A stretch of DNA of 64,000 nucleotides. Source: Nymphaea colorata. Its lineage: Eukaryota; Streptophyta; Magnoliopsida; Nymphaeales; Nymphaeaceae. Position 1 is the stretch's first letter. Each line of letters begins with the position of its first letter. The stretch is from assembly GCF_008831285.2 (NCBI RefSeq), contig NC_045140.1:23144131-23208130 (forward strand). Reading direction: 5' to 3'. Shown here piece after piece: positions 46,925-57,561 of this stretch. Made by a program: the position numbers and the translations under genes. The notes beneath the pieces are model-generated. The model did no database searches. It was not told where the DNA came from and saw only the letters and a list, made by a program, of their open reading frames with translations.

Positions 46925-47215
46925 TGTGGGATAGTTTTACTAGATCTGAGTTATTGTCTTATGGTCAATTGAAAATTTGTTAACCAAAAGAAAAGCTCTA
47001 AACCGTCATGGACCTAGTTTGATATGACAAATATTGTATGAACTCAGTTAAACATATGGTTGATAGTTTCACTGGATCTTAGTTACTGTTTTATGGTCAA
47101 TTGAAAATTTGTTAACCATATATTAAGTGTTCTATGAAGAAAAAAAATATCTAGCTCTAAACCCTGATCGACCTATGACAAATATTGCATGATCTCGGTT
47201 AACCATATGGTTGAG
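46925..47215. repeat. About 132-bp tandem duplication
   Basis: GGATAGTTTTACTAGATCTG at 46929 and GATAGTTTCACTGGATCTT at 47062 start two diverged units; both continue with TTATGGTCAATTGAAAATTT, GTTAACCA, GCTCTAAACC and ATGACAAATATTG. Confidence 0.85.
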
Positions 47216-47555
47216 CTCGTCCTAGCCTGCTATGATTGTGAAACTTCGTAAAGCATGAGTTGGTGCAGGCACGGGAGAAGCTCTTGTAACCCTGTCCTGT
47301 CTATACGAATACGACAAACCAGGAGCATGCTTTCTTGTCAATTAATTAAGACGAGTCGATGATATCGAAAGACAGAGCTGCAATATTTCGTTGAAATTTA
47401 AGAGGTGGGAACAAGCCCATATTGATAACTAGAAAAAAAAAAAAGTCGTGTTTGTTGATTTACATATACATCTCTCTCTTTTCAATTCATGTAAAACCTG
47501 GAATTTACAAAACCATATTGACTATTATCGTTACGATCCTGTGAGCAAAAACTTT

Positions 47556-47878
47556 CTAGTTGTGAATGGGAGGTTTCTTGGCTGCTGGTGCGTAGTCCAT
47601 CTCTGTAAAGTCAGCCATCACGGAGTCATGAGGATCTGAACCAGTTGCCTTCATACTGTTCTGTTCCTTTCTGTATCCACCAGCCTTACTGCCTTCATCC
47701 ATCGCTGCCACCCTTATGCCTACGCTTAAAAGTATGAAACTGAGCTTAATAAAATGTTTTAGCTGTCAAATTTAACTTAAGACCAATGACTTTGCTCACC
47801 GTGAACAGATGGCACGCCAAAGATTAGCACAAGTACTGCAACCAAGAAAACCTTCCTTTTGAGCTGTAAGATCGCCAT
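47556..47878 (-). CDS. RGF/GOLVEN/CLEL peptide precursor, copy 8 (class B)
   Basis: Exons 47800-47878 and 47556-47719; 80-bp intron (CACG|GTGAGC ... CGTAG|GCATAAG), the joint shortest; 80 residues. Signal peptide MAILQLKRKVFLVAVLVLIF then GVPSVH; exon 2 GIRVAAMDEGSKAGGYRKEQ and, further on, GSDPHDSVMADFTEM. The predicted hormone DYAPAAKKPPIHN has Ala right after Tyr; every other copy has Ser. The propeptide resembles copy 5 (KAGGY against KAGHGY, PHDSVMADFT against PDDSVMADFT), so these two are probably close relatives. TATTTATAG at 48001-48008. I could not find D1 upstream; a D3 stands unusually close, about 510 bp from the ATG. Confidence 0.87.
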
Positions 47879-48385
47879 GAAAAATTATATAATTCGAACG
47901 ATAAGTCCAATCAGAGAAAGCAGAAAAGACTGAAAAAGGATGACGAAGGAAGAAGGTATACTATAGGCGATGATGTGTTTACTTTTCTCTGCCTTCCTCC
48001 TATTTATAGAGCTCTTGCATGAAGCCATACTACCGAAAAGTTAACCAGTATCAACCATGGAATTTCATTGTTCTTTCCTGAAAGATAAGAAGCAATGCTG
48101 ATATCCAAGTTAACACAAGATAAAATATATCCAGAACACTAATCCAGATGGCAACCAATTAGAGGGAAATACCCCGAAGAGGCCGAAGCACTTTCCTCTT
48201 TCTCCCTGCTTCTACGGTAGGTTGACGACTGCTTGGGGACCCAGATGGCAACCAATTAAGAAACTCAGCGGCTTAGATCGGCCCAAGTTACTTAATGTTG
48301 AATAAGAACATGGGAATCATGAGTTTTATTAGATGCCCTGTTTCCAGAATTGGTCCAGCATCAGATACAAGGCGTTCCCATGAAG

Positions 48386-48600
48386 GACCACGCACATGAA
48401 TGTGGGGTTTTGTGCTGATACAGTCTTGGTTTTTGCATTCGACAGACAAACATAGAGTCTTTTCATATGGTAGCACCGTTAACATCTGAGAATCACTTGG
48501 TAAGCCATTGTGGCGACATGAATTTAATCATCGTATGAAACCATGTGAAATTCTTCCCAGCAAACTAAGGATGACATGAAATTTGTCTTCTTAGTCAATG
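48386..48600 (-). promoter_or_regulatory. Shared module D3 of copy 8
   Basis: ACGCACATGAATGTGGGGTT, GTGCTGATACAGTCTTGG, TTTTGCATTCGACAG, ACTTGGTAAGCCATTGTGG and CGACATGAATTTAATC. Parallel to 30354-30560. Confidence 0.6.
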
Positions 48601-49239
48601 TATAATACCACAGTTAGGGTGATGCATCGTATTATTTCAAGGCGTCTGCTTAGCTAAAGTATGTCAAAGCCTTGTGCTTAATTATATGCACGGCAGGCTG
48701 TAAATAAGTATAGAAATGACAGTGTCTCTATACTTGGTAGGGGTTTCAATAGATCAGATTCAAACCTTAATTGCCATCTCCAATTCATAGTCCAAATTTG
48801 ATTCAAGTAGGACATTTACATTTGCATCCACATCCAAACCCGAATATTTTAGATAGACGACTGAACTTGAACCATATTATGATATGTTAAAGATCGACCG
48901 ACTATCAAAACGTATGGGTATTGGACATGGGTTACTTATTTGAAACTAAATCTTCATCAAATATGATGTTTATTTAAAACGGAATCTGAATAATCCCAAG
49001 GGATGTCATTTTTAGATAAAAAACTAATCTGATTTCTTAATTAAATTTTTTTTCTACATCTGATCTTTTTAAAATATTTTAGTCAAATATATAACTGATC
49101 CGAATCCAAGACACTAACGTCTCTAATGCTTGGAAAGTGGAAGAGGGAGAAAAAAAAAGTAGCTTCAAAATGTTTCAATGCTTCCTCAAGGTCTGAGAAA
49201 ATTTTGCTGCTAAGAACGACACTCTTCAAATGTTTCTCT
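48601..49239. other. Intergenic, dispersed repeat words
   Basis: Bases about 48740-49100 carry the AT-rich dispersed family (CAGATTCAAACC, CATCCACATCCAAACCCG). No gene seen. Confidence 0.4.
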
Positions 49240-49530
49240 TTTGAGGGTGTTTGGGTGACACTCCAAAACCAAGTGTTGGAGGCAAAACCAGGTTTTTGGA
49301 GCATTTGGGTGCCACCAAAACTGGGTTTGAAGAAGACCTCAGTTTTGACAAAACCTGGCTTTGTAAAATGGAGTGAAAAGTATGATTTCTTTTAGGCTAT
49401 TTAAAAACCAGGTTTTGGATGTGCCACCTAAACGAAAAAACAAAAGTTTATAAATCATTAAAAACAATTGTTTTTTATAAAACCTAGTTTCTACAAAACT
49501 GGGGTAGAGGAGGGAAACGCCCCCTTAATG
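49240..49530. mobile_element. Candidate foldback MITE
   Basis: GGTGTTTGGGTGACACTCCA at about 49246 is matched in reverse by TGGATGTGCCACCTAAACG at about 49417, and an inner GCATTTGGGTGCCACC repeats the theme. The right end (GGGAAACGCCCCCTT) is the inverse of a left-end GAGGGTGTTTGG. No coding capacity. Boundaries and target-site duplication are not certain. Confidence 0.4.
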
Positions 49531-50545
49531 TTTTTTTTTTCTATCATCACTTAGGCGTGTGGGTTCACGTGAATTAAAGGTATATGTTGTTCCCGTCATC
49601 GGAAGATGTTTCCGGTACAAGGAACCCAACTTTACCATGGAACCTCTAGCTTCCGAGATATGCAACTTCAACATCATTTTGTCTTAACTGAAAGCTACCT
49701 TTGGTTTCATATACACCGATAAGGAGGTTGCGCATATATACATATATAAAATAGACTGAATGATGATTGTAATCATACATCAAATTAGCTAGTTGAAAGC
49801 AAATATTGGATGGCTCTGGATAATTTTTCTTTTCATCTGCCTCCACTACGGGTGGCAACTCTGCCCACCACCGCCGATGGTGACCATAGAGTTCCAGCGA
49901 TTGGAGGGTCAGTTTGGTTTCATTCAAATTTAAAGGTTGAATTGTTTAGCCTGTCCCAAAAAAACATCCTGGTTCCGCCTCTAAGTGGGCATTCCACCCA
50001 TTGTAGGGTTGTTCAGGACCCATCCGATGGTGGGTGGCAACGGCCATCCTACTACCTGCCGTCGGCAAGAGAGAGAGATAAAAAATGAGGATGAATTCCA
50101 ACCGTTTGACCACATTCACATAGAGAAATATTTTACCTAATGCATTGTATGAGGTGGTATGTTTCATCACATCCACAGTGGAAATGATTGGATGGAGCTC
50201 AACTGCTCAAAAATATATATATATATAAACATGGATTCCTCAAGATAACCAACCATAAGGTCAGGACGGATGGCCGGTAGAATATATGTGCGTGAGAGAA
50301 AGAGAGAGAAACATGTCACGTGTTTGTCACTTGTCATTTGTCTCCTGCTGCCCGACGTAACAGGTGAAAGGGCAGAAGGGACGTCAGTGGATGGAAGTAT
50401 GAACCGAGAGTCTGCTTTGGATGATTGAATCTCAAGGCGGTTCAGGATCACATGAACTAGAGCTCATGTATGAGATGCATATAGAATCCTTGTCTTATTC
50501 ATAGACCAGAGCGCTTTTCCCGGGATTGTCGGGATGAAGAGAAGC
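49531..50545. other. Intergenic spacer in the array
   Basis: No gene seen; frames at 49646-49927, 49810-50088 and 50167-50451 lack domains. Confidence 0.4.
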
Positions 50546-50558
50546 TCCTCCTCCTCCT

Positions 50559-50610
<52 letters not shown>
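50546..50610. repeat. (CTC)n(CT)n microsatellite
   Basis: CTC triplets passing into about 25 CT units. Confidence 0.95.
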
Positions 50611-50611
<1 letters not shown>

Positions 50612-51171
50612 GTTGAAATAATGGATGCTAGCAGCTGTTTATTAATTCGGGGGGCATCTAGATGACATCTCATTTAACCCACTTTTAAGAAATTGTGGTT
50701 TTACGAAAAAAGTTTTGACTGTTTGTTTTGGTAGTACATCCAATGCCCTTTTCTTTTTTACTATAGGGGTCCGCCCGGTTTTTTACTTTCTGTTACTGCA
50801 AAAAAACAAAACAGGTTTTAACCTGATTTGCATTGCTATTCAAATGCCCCCTTAAAGACCGTAATATCAATTTTCAATCACACAAATTGCTAAAGTTGAT
50901 ATGAAAGCTGCTCCTCCTGCTGATCACATTCATGCGATCGCTTTTTGACAGAAACCGCTTACAGCTAGCCATGATTCATGAAGATAGTATCTCAGGGTAT
51001 GACAGCCGCGGGAGATGATTGAATATAAACGAGAGAGAGAGAGAGAAAGAGAGAGAGTGACAGGGGTCGGGGGGGAAGAGGTTATTGTGGTTGTAAATAT
51101 TTCTTATTCACATGGAACTCAAGGTTTACAAAACATACGCATTCAGGTTGGTACCAGCTGTAAATGGACAA

Positions 51172-51514
51172 TTAGTTGTGGATGGGAGATTTTTTGTTTG
51201 CAGACGAGTAGTCCATGTATGTGAAGTCAGCCATGACGGAGCCATTTTGAGCTAGACCGGTTGCATGCAGAACCTTCTCTTCTTTCCAATGTTCACCAGA
51301 CTCAGTCCTTTCCTCCAACAGAACCCTTATCCCTGCAACACAAAAACACAGAAAGATATGGTTTCACTCCTTTGCTTCATAAAAAGAAGCAGCATTCCTC
51401 AGATGTTTCAGTTGTGAGCTCCCTAGTTAATACTGGGCAATCACCTTGGATTGGTGCTGCGTTACTGATCAACAGAAATGCAAGTAAAAAGATTTCCAAC
51501 TTCAACTTAGCCAT
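51172..51514 (-). CDS. RGF/GOLVEN/CLEL peptide precursor, copy 9 (class B)
   Basis: Exons 51445-51514 and 51172-51332; 112-bp intron (CAAG|GTGATT ... TGCAG|GGATAAG); 76 residues, the shortest. Signal peptide MAKLKLEIFLLAFLLISNAA then PIQ; exon 2 GIRVLLEERTESGEHWKEEK, then HATGLAQNGSVMADFTYM. The predicted hormone DYSSANKKSPIHN has a SAN core and Lys-Lys, the copy most like the Arabidopsis GLV2/RGF9-type ending as I recall it (DYNSANKKRPIHN). TATATATA at about 51603-51611; GCAACTGTAC at 51639. Carries all three upstream modules. Confidence 0.87.
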
Positions 51515-51824
51515 TGCTGATCAAGAGAAATTCGAGCAAAAAAGAAGAAAATGAAAAACTCAATATGGTACTACTATATCAGTTTCCTCTACTTCCCGAC
51601 CTCTATATATACGCAGAAATCTTACATCAAAACCAAAAGCAACTGTACGTAGCACCGAACAATCACATCAAAACAACCATTGGTTCCAAATGATTCATGG
51701 ATGAAACAAAAATAATGGCGTTAATTCATAATCCAGTCAACCTGATAAATGATAAACAGAAGTCGTATACAGTAGTAACTCATGCAATGAGGTTATAATA
51801 AGATTCTTTCAAGTGAGAAATTGG

Positions 51825-51985
51825 CGCAAGATCTCAGTGGGTAGTGTCAGTTGCCTGACGGTTTGGGACATGTATGGGTAGTTACTTGTCCCCTTCCCTA
51901 AGTAAAATGAGACACAAGATCATGGATTCATGTGCTCATTCTTGTCTTTAAGAGGACATACAAGTTTGCCTTGCTGCTACTTCCT
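51825..51985 (-). promoter_or_regulatory. Shared distal module D1 of copy 9
   Basis: GATCTCAGTGGGTAG, CTGACGGTTTGGGACATG, then core 51908-51978: GAGACACAAGATCATGGATT, CATGTGCTC and AGGACATACAAGTTTGCC. About 395 bp upstream of the ATG. Confidence 0.75.
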
Positions 51986-52028
51986 CAGCAACGGGGGCCA
52001 CTAGAATAGGCAAACCCCCACCTCACAA

Positions 52029-52051
52029 ATATATATATATATATATATATA

Positions 52052-52115
<64 letters not shown>
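52029..52115. repeat. (TA)n(A)n(TA)n(GA)n compound microsatellite
   Basis: Two TA runs split by an A run, then about 17 GA units. Lies just upstream of D1 of copy 9. Confidence 0.97.
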
Positions 52116-52420
52116 CTTTCAAATTTATAACATGTACAATCAACAAATACTTAAACATCTAATAACCATACCATTTTTTTGGACCTTAATCTAATTAAAT
52201 TCTTTTAGGTGCATTTTTCAGCCTATCATAGATGGAGTGACCATTCTTTAGGGGTCGTTTATCAAAGTATTTCATGAATCTGTCTAAAGATTGAACAGAT
52301 TCGTAGACAATTATAGTTTCTATATCTTTTAACTTTAATAAAACACTTACATTCAACTATCAAACTATCCTTAAAGGTAAAGCTATTGATTTATTCCAAA
52401 TTGTAAGTAAAGGAGTCCGT

Positions 52421-52650
52421 TTCAACTGGGCTGAGATCTGACGGGATGGATGCAGAGTCAGTATTGTATGTCCCCACCTTGACCGTTCCAAGTGGGCTGA
52501 GACCTGAGTGGATGCAGAATCGGTATTTTATGTCCCACCTTGACTTGTGGACGCTTCTCTTGGATCTAGCGAGGCAGTCTCTGAACCACCCAGAATTGCC
52601 TTGGCTGCATTAATCAGGTTCTGGCCCAGTCCCCAAAGATCCAGTCAAAC
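52421..52650 (-). promoter_or_regulatory. Module D2 of copy 9, with 66-bp internal duplication
   Basis: GGGCTGAGA(T/C)CTGA starts at 52428 and 52494 with GGATGCAGA and TATGTCCC following in both. Then CTTGGATCTAGCGAGGCAGT, CCAGAATTGCCTTGGC and TCTGGCCCAGTCC align with the other D2 copies. About 1 kb upstream of the ATG. Confidence 0.58.
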
Positions 52651-53065
52651 ACATACATGTTTGACCCAATCTCATTCCCCGTAAAATACATATATCATCG
52701 CCATCAAGTAAAGTCGCATATATACATCCTCGGATTTGTTGATGTGATTCTTTTCCAAGTCAAAGATCCCAAGAGCTAAAAAGTACAAACTTGGGACATT
52801 GTGATCCTTTTTGATCCATGGTATTGTTTAAGATGGCTCAACTGCATTTTTGATAAAATATCAAATAAAGTGCATTAATGATGAAAAGGTTATTCTACCA
52901 GGTGAGAAAATAATTCCCACATACGTCTCTGAACAAACAAGGAATAGGGAATTCAGGGAGGTGGAATGAGAAAGTGATTAGAAAGAAATCGATGTAAGTT
53001 TTATTTTAAAAAATTTAACTTCTTGTTCAGGGAGGTGGAATCTCAAGCATGTGACTACCCTGGGA

Positions 53066-53110
53066 TACATGCACATGAAGTGGGGCTTCATGCTGCTGCA
53101 ATAGTGATGC
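53066..53110 (-). promoter_or_regulatory. Module D3 core of copy 9
   Basis: ATGCACATGAAGTGGGGCTT, CATGCTGCTGCAATAGTG. About 1.55 kb upstream of the ATG. Confidence 0.5.
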
Positions 53111-54509
53111 CATCATTAGCAGCATTTGAACCGGGATATTGTAAGCAACAGTTCGAGCTCGGTTTGGATCCAAGGAGTCGGAATCGGGTTTGGATTTGGA
53201 TTTTTGTATCTGAAAGGTTATGTGAGATCCACTTTTACGTGCAATCGGGTCGGATTCTTATTGAAATTTGAACTCGGATTCTGTATCAGATGCCTAATTG
53301 AAGGGTTTTGCTATGCACGAAGTTGATGGCACATCACGAGTTCAAATCCCACGATTGTGCATCCCAAACAAAAAAATAAATGTGCATCTAACCTTTCATC
53401 ACCTTCTCTCCCCTCTTCACCTAAGAAAGTAAAATAAAACCGAAAATAAAAAAAAAAAATCAGAAAACCGCCTATAACATAAAACCCTTATATCTTGGTT
53501 TGTTTCGCTTCAACCGGGTCTCACTTGCTACCATTTGCAGCAGCAAGCATAACAATTATTATGGGATTCGAACCTCAAATCCCTTTAAGTATGAAAAAAT
53601 AAAAATTACATGAGAATAAAGGGCCAATCTAAACATTTAATTAATTGGATCAACGGGCTTGGATTCGATATGTCTATGTGGTAACGTTTAGTGGTGGATG
53701 GTTAAAAATAATAATATGGGGCTTAAACTTGCCTTCTCTCAAATAATTAGTCAGGACGTTTAGATCCAGATCTGGCAGACTTTAGAATGTGATCCAACCC
53801 AAATATCCTTTTGATGACATAGAGGCGCTTTTGCTTTTTTACCTTAAGTACAAGCAGCTTTTTGTTTTTTTTTTTTTTTTTTTTTTAATTCGCAAGCTAG
53901 GGTTAAGCACGTCTACCATATAACCTTAAAAGATGTATTTCTATATAGGAATGTAATTGCGTCGGATTTATCCAACTACTCATTCGATATCTATTCGTTA
54001 AGTCGGATCTGGTAAAGAGATTTGAATTGGATTATTAGTTCGATCTCGAATTTGCATGCAACTTCATAACTGGACATCATATCTGACTGGGATCCAATAA
54101 AAATCCAACCTTGTTACCTATAAACGTCAAACTTATGTTAGTTTGATCTGAATTCTGTTTCAAAAATTGTGTTTAAATTTGAGTATGGATCTGAATACTA
54201 TTGCATAGATTCTAAGCAGGCCAAATTCCACAAGAGCTGGATTAGCTAGAGACACTCGGCTCACTTATGAGGGTTGTCTGATGGTTGAGAAAAAAAAAAA
54301 AAAAAAGGAGAACAGTGACTAACCTTTTCATCATCTAATATTAGCTCACACATTTTCCTCATTGTTTTTCTTTCAACCGTCTATCACAATAGATCAAATG
54401 GCCCTTATAAGTGAGGGGCATGACTCTAAATAGCCTAAGTCACTATTTACCGTCCATAATATTGGAACAGACGATTAGATGGCTGACTGAATCTGAAACT
54501 CTAGAGTCA
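53111..54509. other. Intergenic spacer in the array
   Basis: Dispersed AT-rich repeat words at 53930-54200 (GTCGGATTTATCC, AAGTCGGATCTGG). Poly-T at about 53861-53886. No gene seen. Confidence 0.4.
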
Positions 54510-54620
54510 AACCATTCTTGGATTCAGTTAGGGTTCATGAACCTGATTAATACAAGTTTTTTTTCAGAGGCAAAAACCATTCTTGGATTCAGTTAGGGTT
54601 CATGAACCTGATTAATATGG
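54510..54620. repeat. Exact 43-bp direct repeat, 65-bp spacing
   Basis: AACCATTCTTGGATTCAGTT and the following GGGTTCATGAACCTGATTAA recur without change at 54510 and 54575. The GTTCATGAAC inside is a palindrome. Confidence 0.92.
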
Positions 54621-55091
54621 ACAGCTGAAGGGCCCGTCCAGCCATCCTTGGATGTCTTTCGGAAATTCAACTTTATGAATGAGATCAGAATGTGTAGATT
54701 TACATGTCTGAAACAAAATCAACCAAATCCGATGTGCTTATATGGTTTTATAAACCCCTGTTTTTGAAGAATATAACGCTGTTGTCTTTTGTTCCTTACA
54801 AAATTTGATCTACCTACCATCTGTCTTTTACTACCTTTTTATGCAGACAGATTTGGAGATTTTCCATTCATGATTTCAAAAAGCTGGCGGAAAGATCGCC
54901 AAACCGGTAGAAAGCCAGAGGATGGCTGATAAAGTCGAAAGGCATAAACATCTATACAACCCAAGGCCTGAGGGTGTAATATGCACAGCATTTCCTTTAT
55001 TCAAGATAGCACTCAAGGCCAACTACAGTGATTACAAAGTATTAGGAGCACTCGAAGCTAAACCACAGTGGTTGCAAAGTAGTGAAGAACA

Positions 55092-55405
55092 TTAGTTGTG
55101 AATGGGAGATTTCTTTGCTTCAGGTGAATAGTCCATGTCTGTGAGGTAAGGTAACTCTGAGTGTGAAAGGCGATTTTCTCGAGCTGCTTTCCGACAGTTC
55201 ATTTGCTTCCAACACAGGTCGGCCTTAACTTCATGCACGGGTACCCTTATCCCTACAGTAAACAAAAATGTTTTACTTTTCGCACCATGAAACGAAGTGA
55301 ATTTCAGTACTGAATAACAGTTGCTTGCTCACCTTGGATTGATGTTGCATACATCAGCAGAAGTGCAAGTAAGAAAATGTCCATCTTCAACTTCCTGTCT
55401 GCCAT
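55092..55405 (-). CDS. RGF/GOLVEN/CLEL peptide precursor, copy 10 (class B)
   Basis: Exons 55333-55405 and 55092-55252; 80-bp intron (CAAG|GTGAGC ... TGTAG|GGATAAG); 77 residues. The frame stays open upstream, but MADRKLKMDIFLLALLLMYA then TSIQ is the start that matches its sisters. Exon 2 GIRVPVHEVKADLCWKQMNC has two cysteines seven residues apart, found in no other copy, and lacks the MADFT word (ELPYLTDM instead). The predicted hormone is DYSPEAKKSPIHN, with Glu at a place where others have Ala, Val or Asn. TATATA at about 55512-55517; GCAACTGTACCC at 55530-55541. Last minus-strand gene of the array. Confidence 0.85.
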
Positions 55406-55699
55406 TTCAAAGAAGAGTAAGAGTAAGGAAGAGCCAAACAGTAAGAGGAAGAGGGAGGAGAAAGGAGAAGAAAAGTTGGGATGATATGTTTCCTTGCCCC
55501 AGCAACCCACTTATATACAAGAGCAGGGAGCAACTGTACCCACTGAAAGTGCCCATTACTGTTCCAAGGAGACTTTGATAATCAGCACCAACACTTCATT
55601 TTCATTCACCTGACAGCATCAAAATGGATCAACTTTGCTACTTGATCAAGTTAACACAATGCAGAAACGATTTCTTTTGCATTGCAAGTGAATTTATGT

Positions 55700-55855
55700 A
55701 AAAGCAGGCGAATGGTTTCGGTCGTTTTTAGTTCGAGACATTTACGTGGCAGTTATTGGTTTCCTTTCACCGTAAAATGAGACACAAGGTCATGGAACCA
55801 TGTGCTTCTTTTTGCTTTCAGAGACACATTTGCCTGCACATGCTGGTACTACCAG
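55700..55855 (-). promoter_or_regulatory. Shared distal module D1 of copy 10
   Basis: TTCGAGACATTTACGTGGCA, GTTATTGGTTTCC, then core 55778-55846: GAGACACAAGGTCATGGAAC, CATGTGCTTC, GAGACACATTTGCCTGCACA and TGCTGG. About 375 bp upstream of the ATG. Nearly the mirror of the D1 of copy 11. Confidence 0.78.
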
Positions 55856-56609
55856 AGAAATGGGGGCCATGCTTGTGTAAATGTAAGCTATCAATAATAA
55901 CATCGTTGCATTATGATTCTAGTAGAAATTTGGTTACGAGCCAACTTCTACAGCCAACATGAACCCCTGTCAAACAACCAAGGGTTTCTGCGAAACATAA
56001 TAAAATGTTTGAAAGATGATTGACAATTATACATTTAGCTTTGGATTACCTAGGAAAGCAGAGAAAAAAGAAAAAAGAATGTTCGAGTACGCTGTAAGAT
56101 TAAACTTCTATCAGTTTTCCAGTATAAGGGAGTGTGCCTGAAAAGCTCTTGTTGAGAAGAGGTCAAGAGCCTAAGCAAGAACATTCAAATGGGCCTCGAC
56201 ACAAAAATCATGCTTTGGTTGTGACCTTGGTCTAACCTTTCTCTTATATTTAGTCATGCGGTTCCCTTGACGAAGACTAAAAACCACCTTAGCCTCAGTC
56301 CAATCACACCTCAACCCGAGTCCGCAGAAATTGCAGATAATTAAGGCAAGTATGTCCTAGACATATACCCAACAAGGATCAACATGTGAAAGTACTGAAA
56401 TTATGCGACTACACCACATGGTTCGCCAGATCTGGTCCTTGCCAAGGTCAGATTCACGGTGCATACAATACAAAGCCAAGAGGAGGCCTATTTACGCCCC
56501 CTGGTCCTAGTGCAGTGATACTCCCAAGTGTTTCAATTTGTTCGAACACCAACCTGCACCACAATTTCCTTGAAAGTGGTTAGAAGCTTTTTATAAAGAA
56601 TAAAACAAA
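55856..56609. other. Intergenic spacer
   Basis: No gene; no clear D2 or D3 for copy 10. Confidence 0.4.
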
Positions 56610-56905
56610 TTATACAATATATGCCCAATTGGCATAGGTACACGCACTCTGCTTGGTCCCTTCACTAGGGCTTTCGACACAACTTTTTTGAGGATATGAT
56701 ATACAGCAAATACATGCCCAATTGGCGTAGATACTACTCACTCTGCTTGGTCCCTTTTCTAGGGCTCTTGACACAACTTTCTTGGTAATATGATATACAG
56801 AAAATATACGACCAATTGGCATAGAAACTACTCTCTCTGCTTGGTCCATTCACTACGGCTTTCGACACAACTTTCTTGAGGATAATATACAGAAAATTGT
56901 GGTAA
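56610..56905. repeat. 93-94 bp minisatellite, about 3 units
   Basis: CCAATTGG, itself a palindrome, recurs at 56625, 56718 and 56812. Between them each unit has CTCTGCTTGGTCC, CTAGGGCT (or CTACGGCT), GACACAACTTT and GATATACAG. The 31-codon period leaves the minus strand open (56610-56849), but the peptide has no known match and units differ as non-coding repeats do. Confidence 0.9.
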
Positions 56906-57561
56906 TCTCTTGAAGTAGTTTTGAGTGCTCTGGCGAAGGCCTTACATTGTCCAGATGGAACATGGACCATGTGAATAAAGAAGGTTATATATGTACATGT
57001 TCTCTAATAAGGAGAAACAGCGGACATTTCATGCAAAGTATATTACATTTTTGTGCCACAATTAGTGAGCCATTTGTGATGACATGGAAGCGAATCTGAT
57101 AAATGAAGCAAACGACACGTAAAGTAGGTCAAAAGTTCCTCTCCATCCTTAGCCACATAAGCATAGACCTGATGGTAGACCTTCTATGGGTGTCCGTGTG
57201 TGCTTTGTAATAAGGAGAAACTGCACATACTCTTGTGAGATCAGCCTTGGATTTTAAAAAAGCGTGTGCTGATAGATAACACGCAGAGATGTGCTTCTGT
57301 GCATATCTAGTTGCCAGATTTGAAATTGAGTATTAGTTGAAGATTTCATTGGAACTTACAGGTGATGATCATATATAAATACCTAGATCGTATTCTTCTA
57401 GCAACTCCTCCATATTTGGGAGATACTTTGGCTAATTTAAATAAAGAACAAACCTCTTCCAATTATTTGCTTTCACATGCCTGATGATCCAACTCATAGA
57501 GATGTTTAATGCTGAAACAATTTTCATAAGCTGCTACCAAACTTAAATGGACACTGGTACC
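56906..57561. other. Intergenic spacer
   Basis: Contains the 3' end of the broken PPR gene. No other feature. Confidence 0.4.

Noticed and set aside
50464..50673. Frame with long Arg-Glu repeat (also 51015-51224)
   Set aside because: Translation of CT/GA microsatellites; the second overlaps exon 2 of copy 9 on the opposite strand.
56610..56970. Possible repeat protein on the minus strand
   Set aside because: The minisatellite period is a multiple of three, so openness follows by chance; no start context, no domain.
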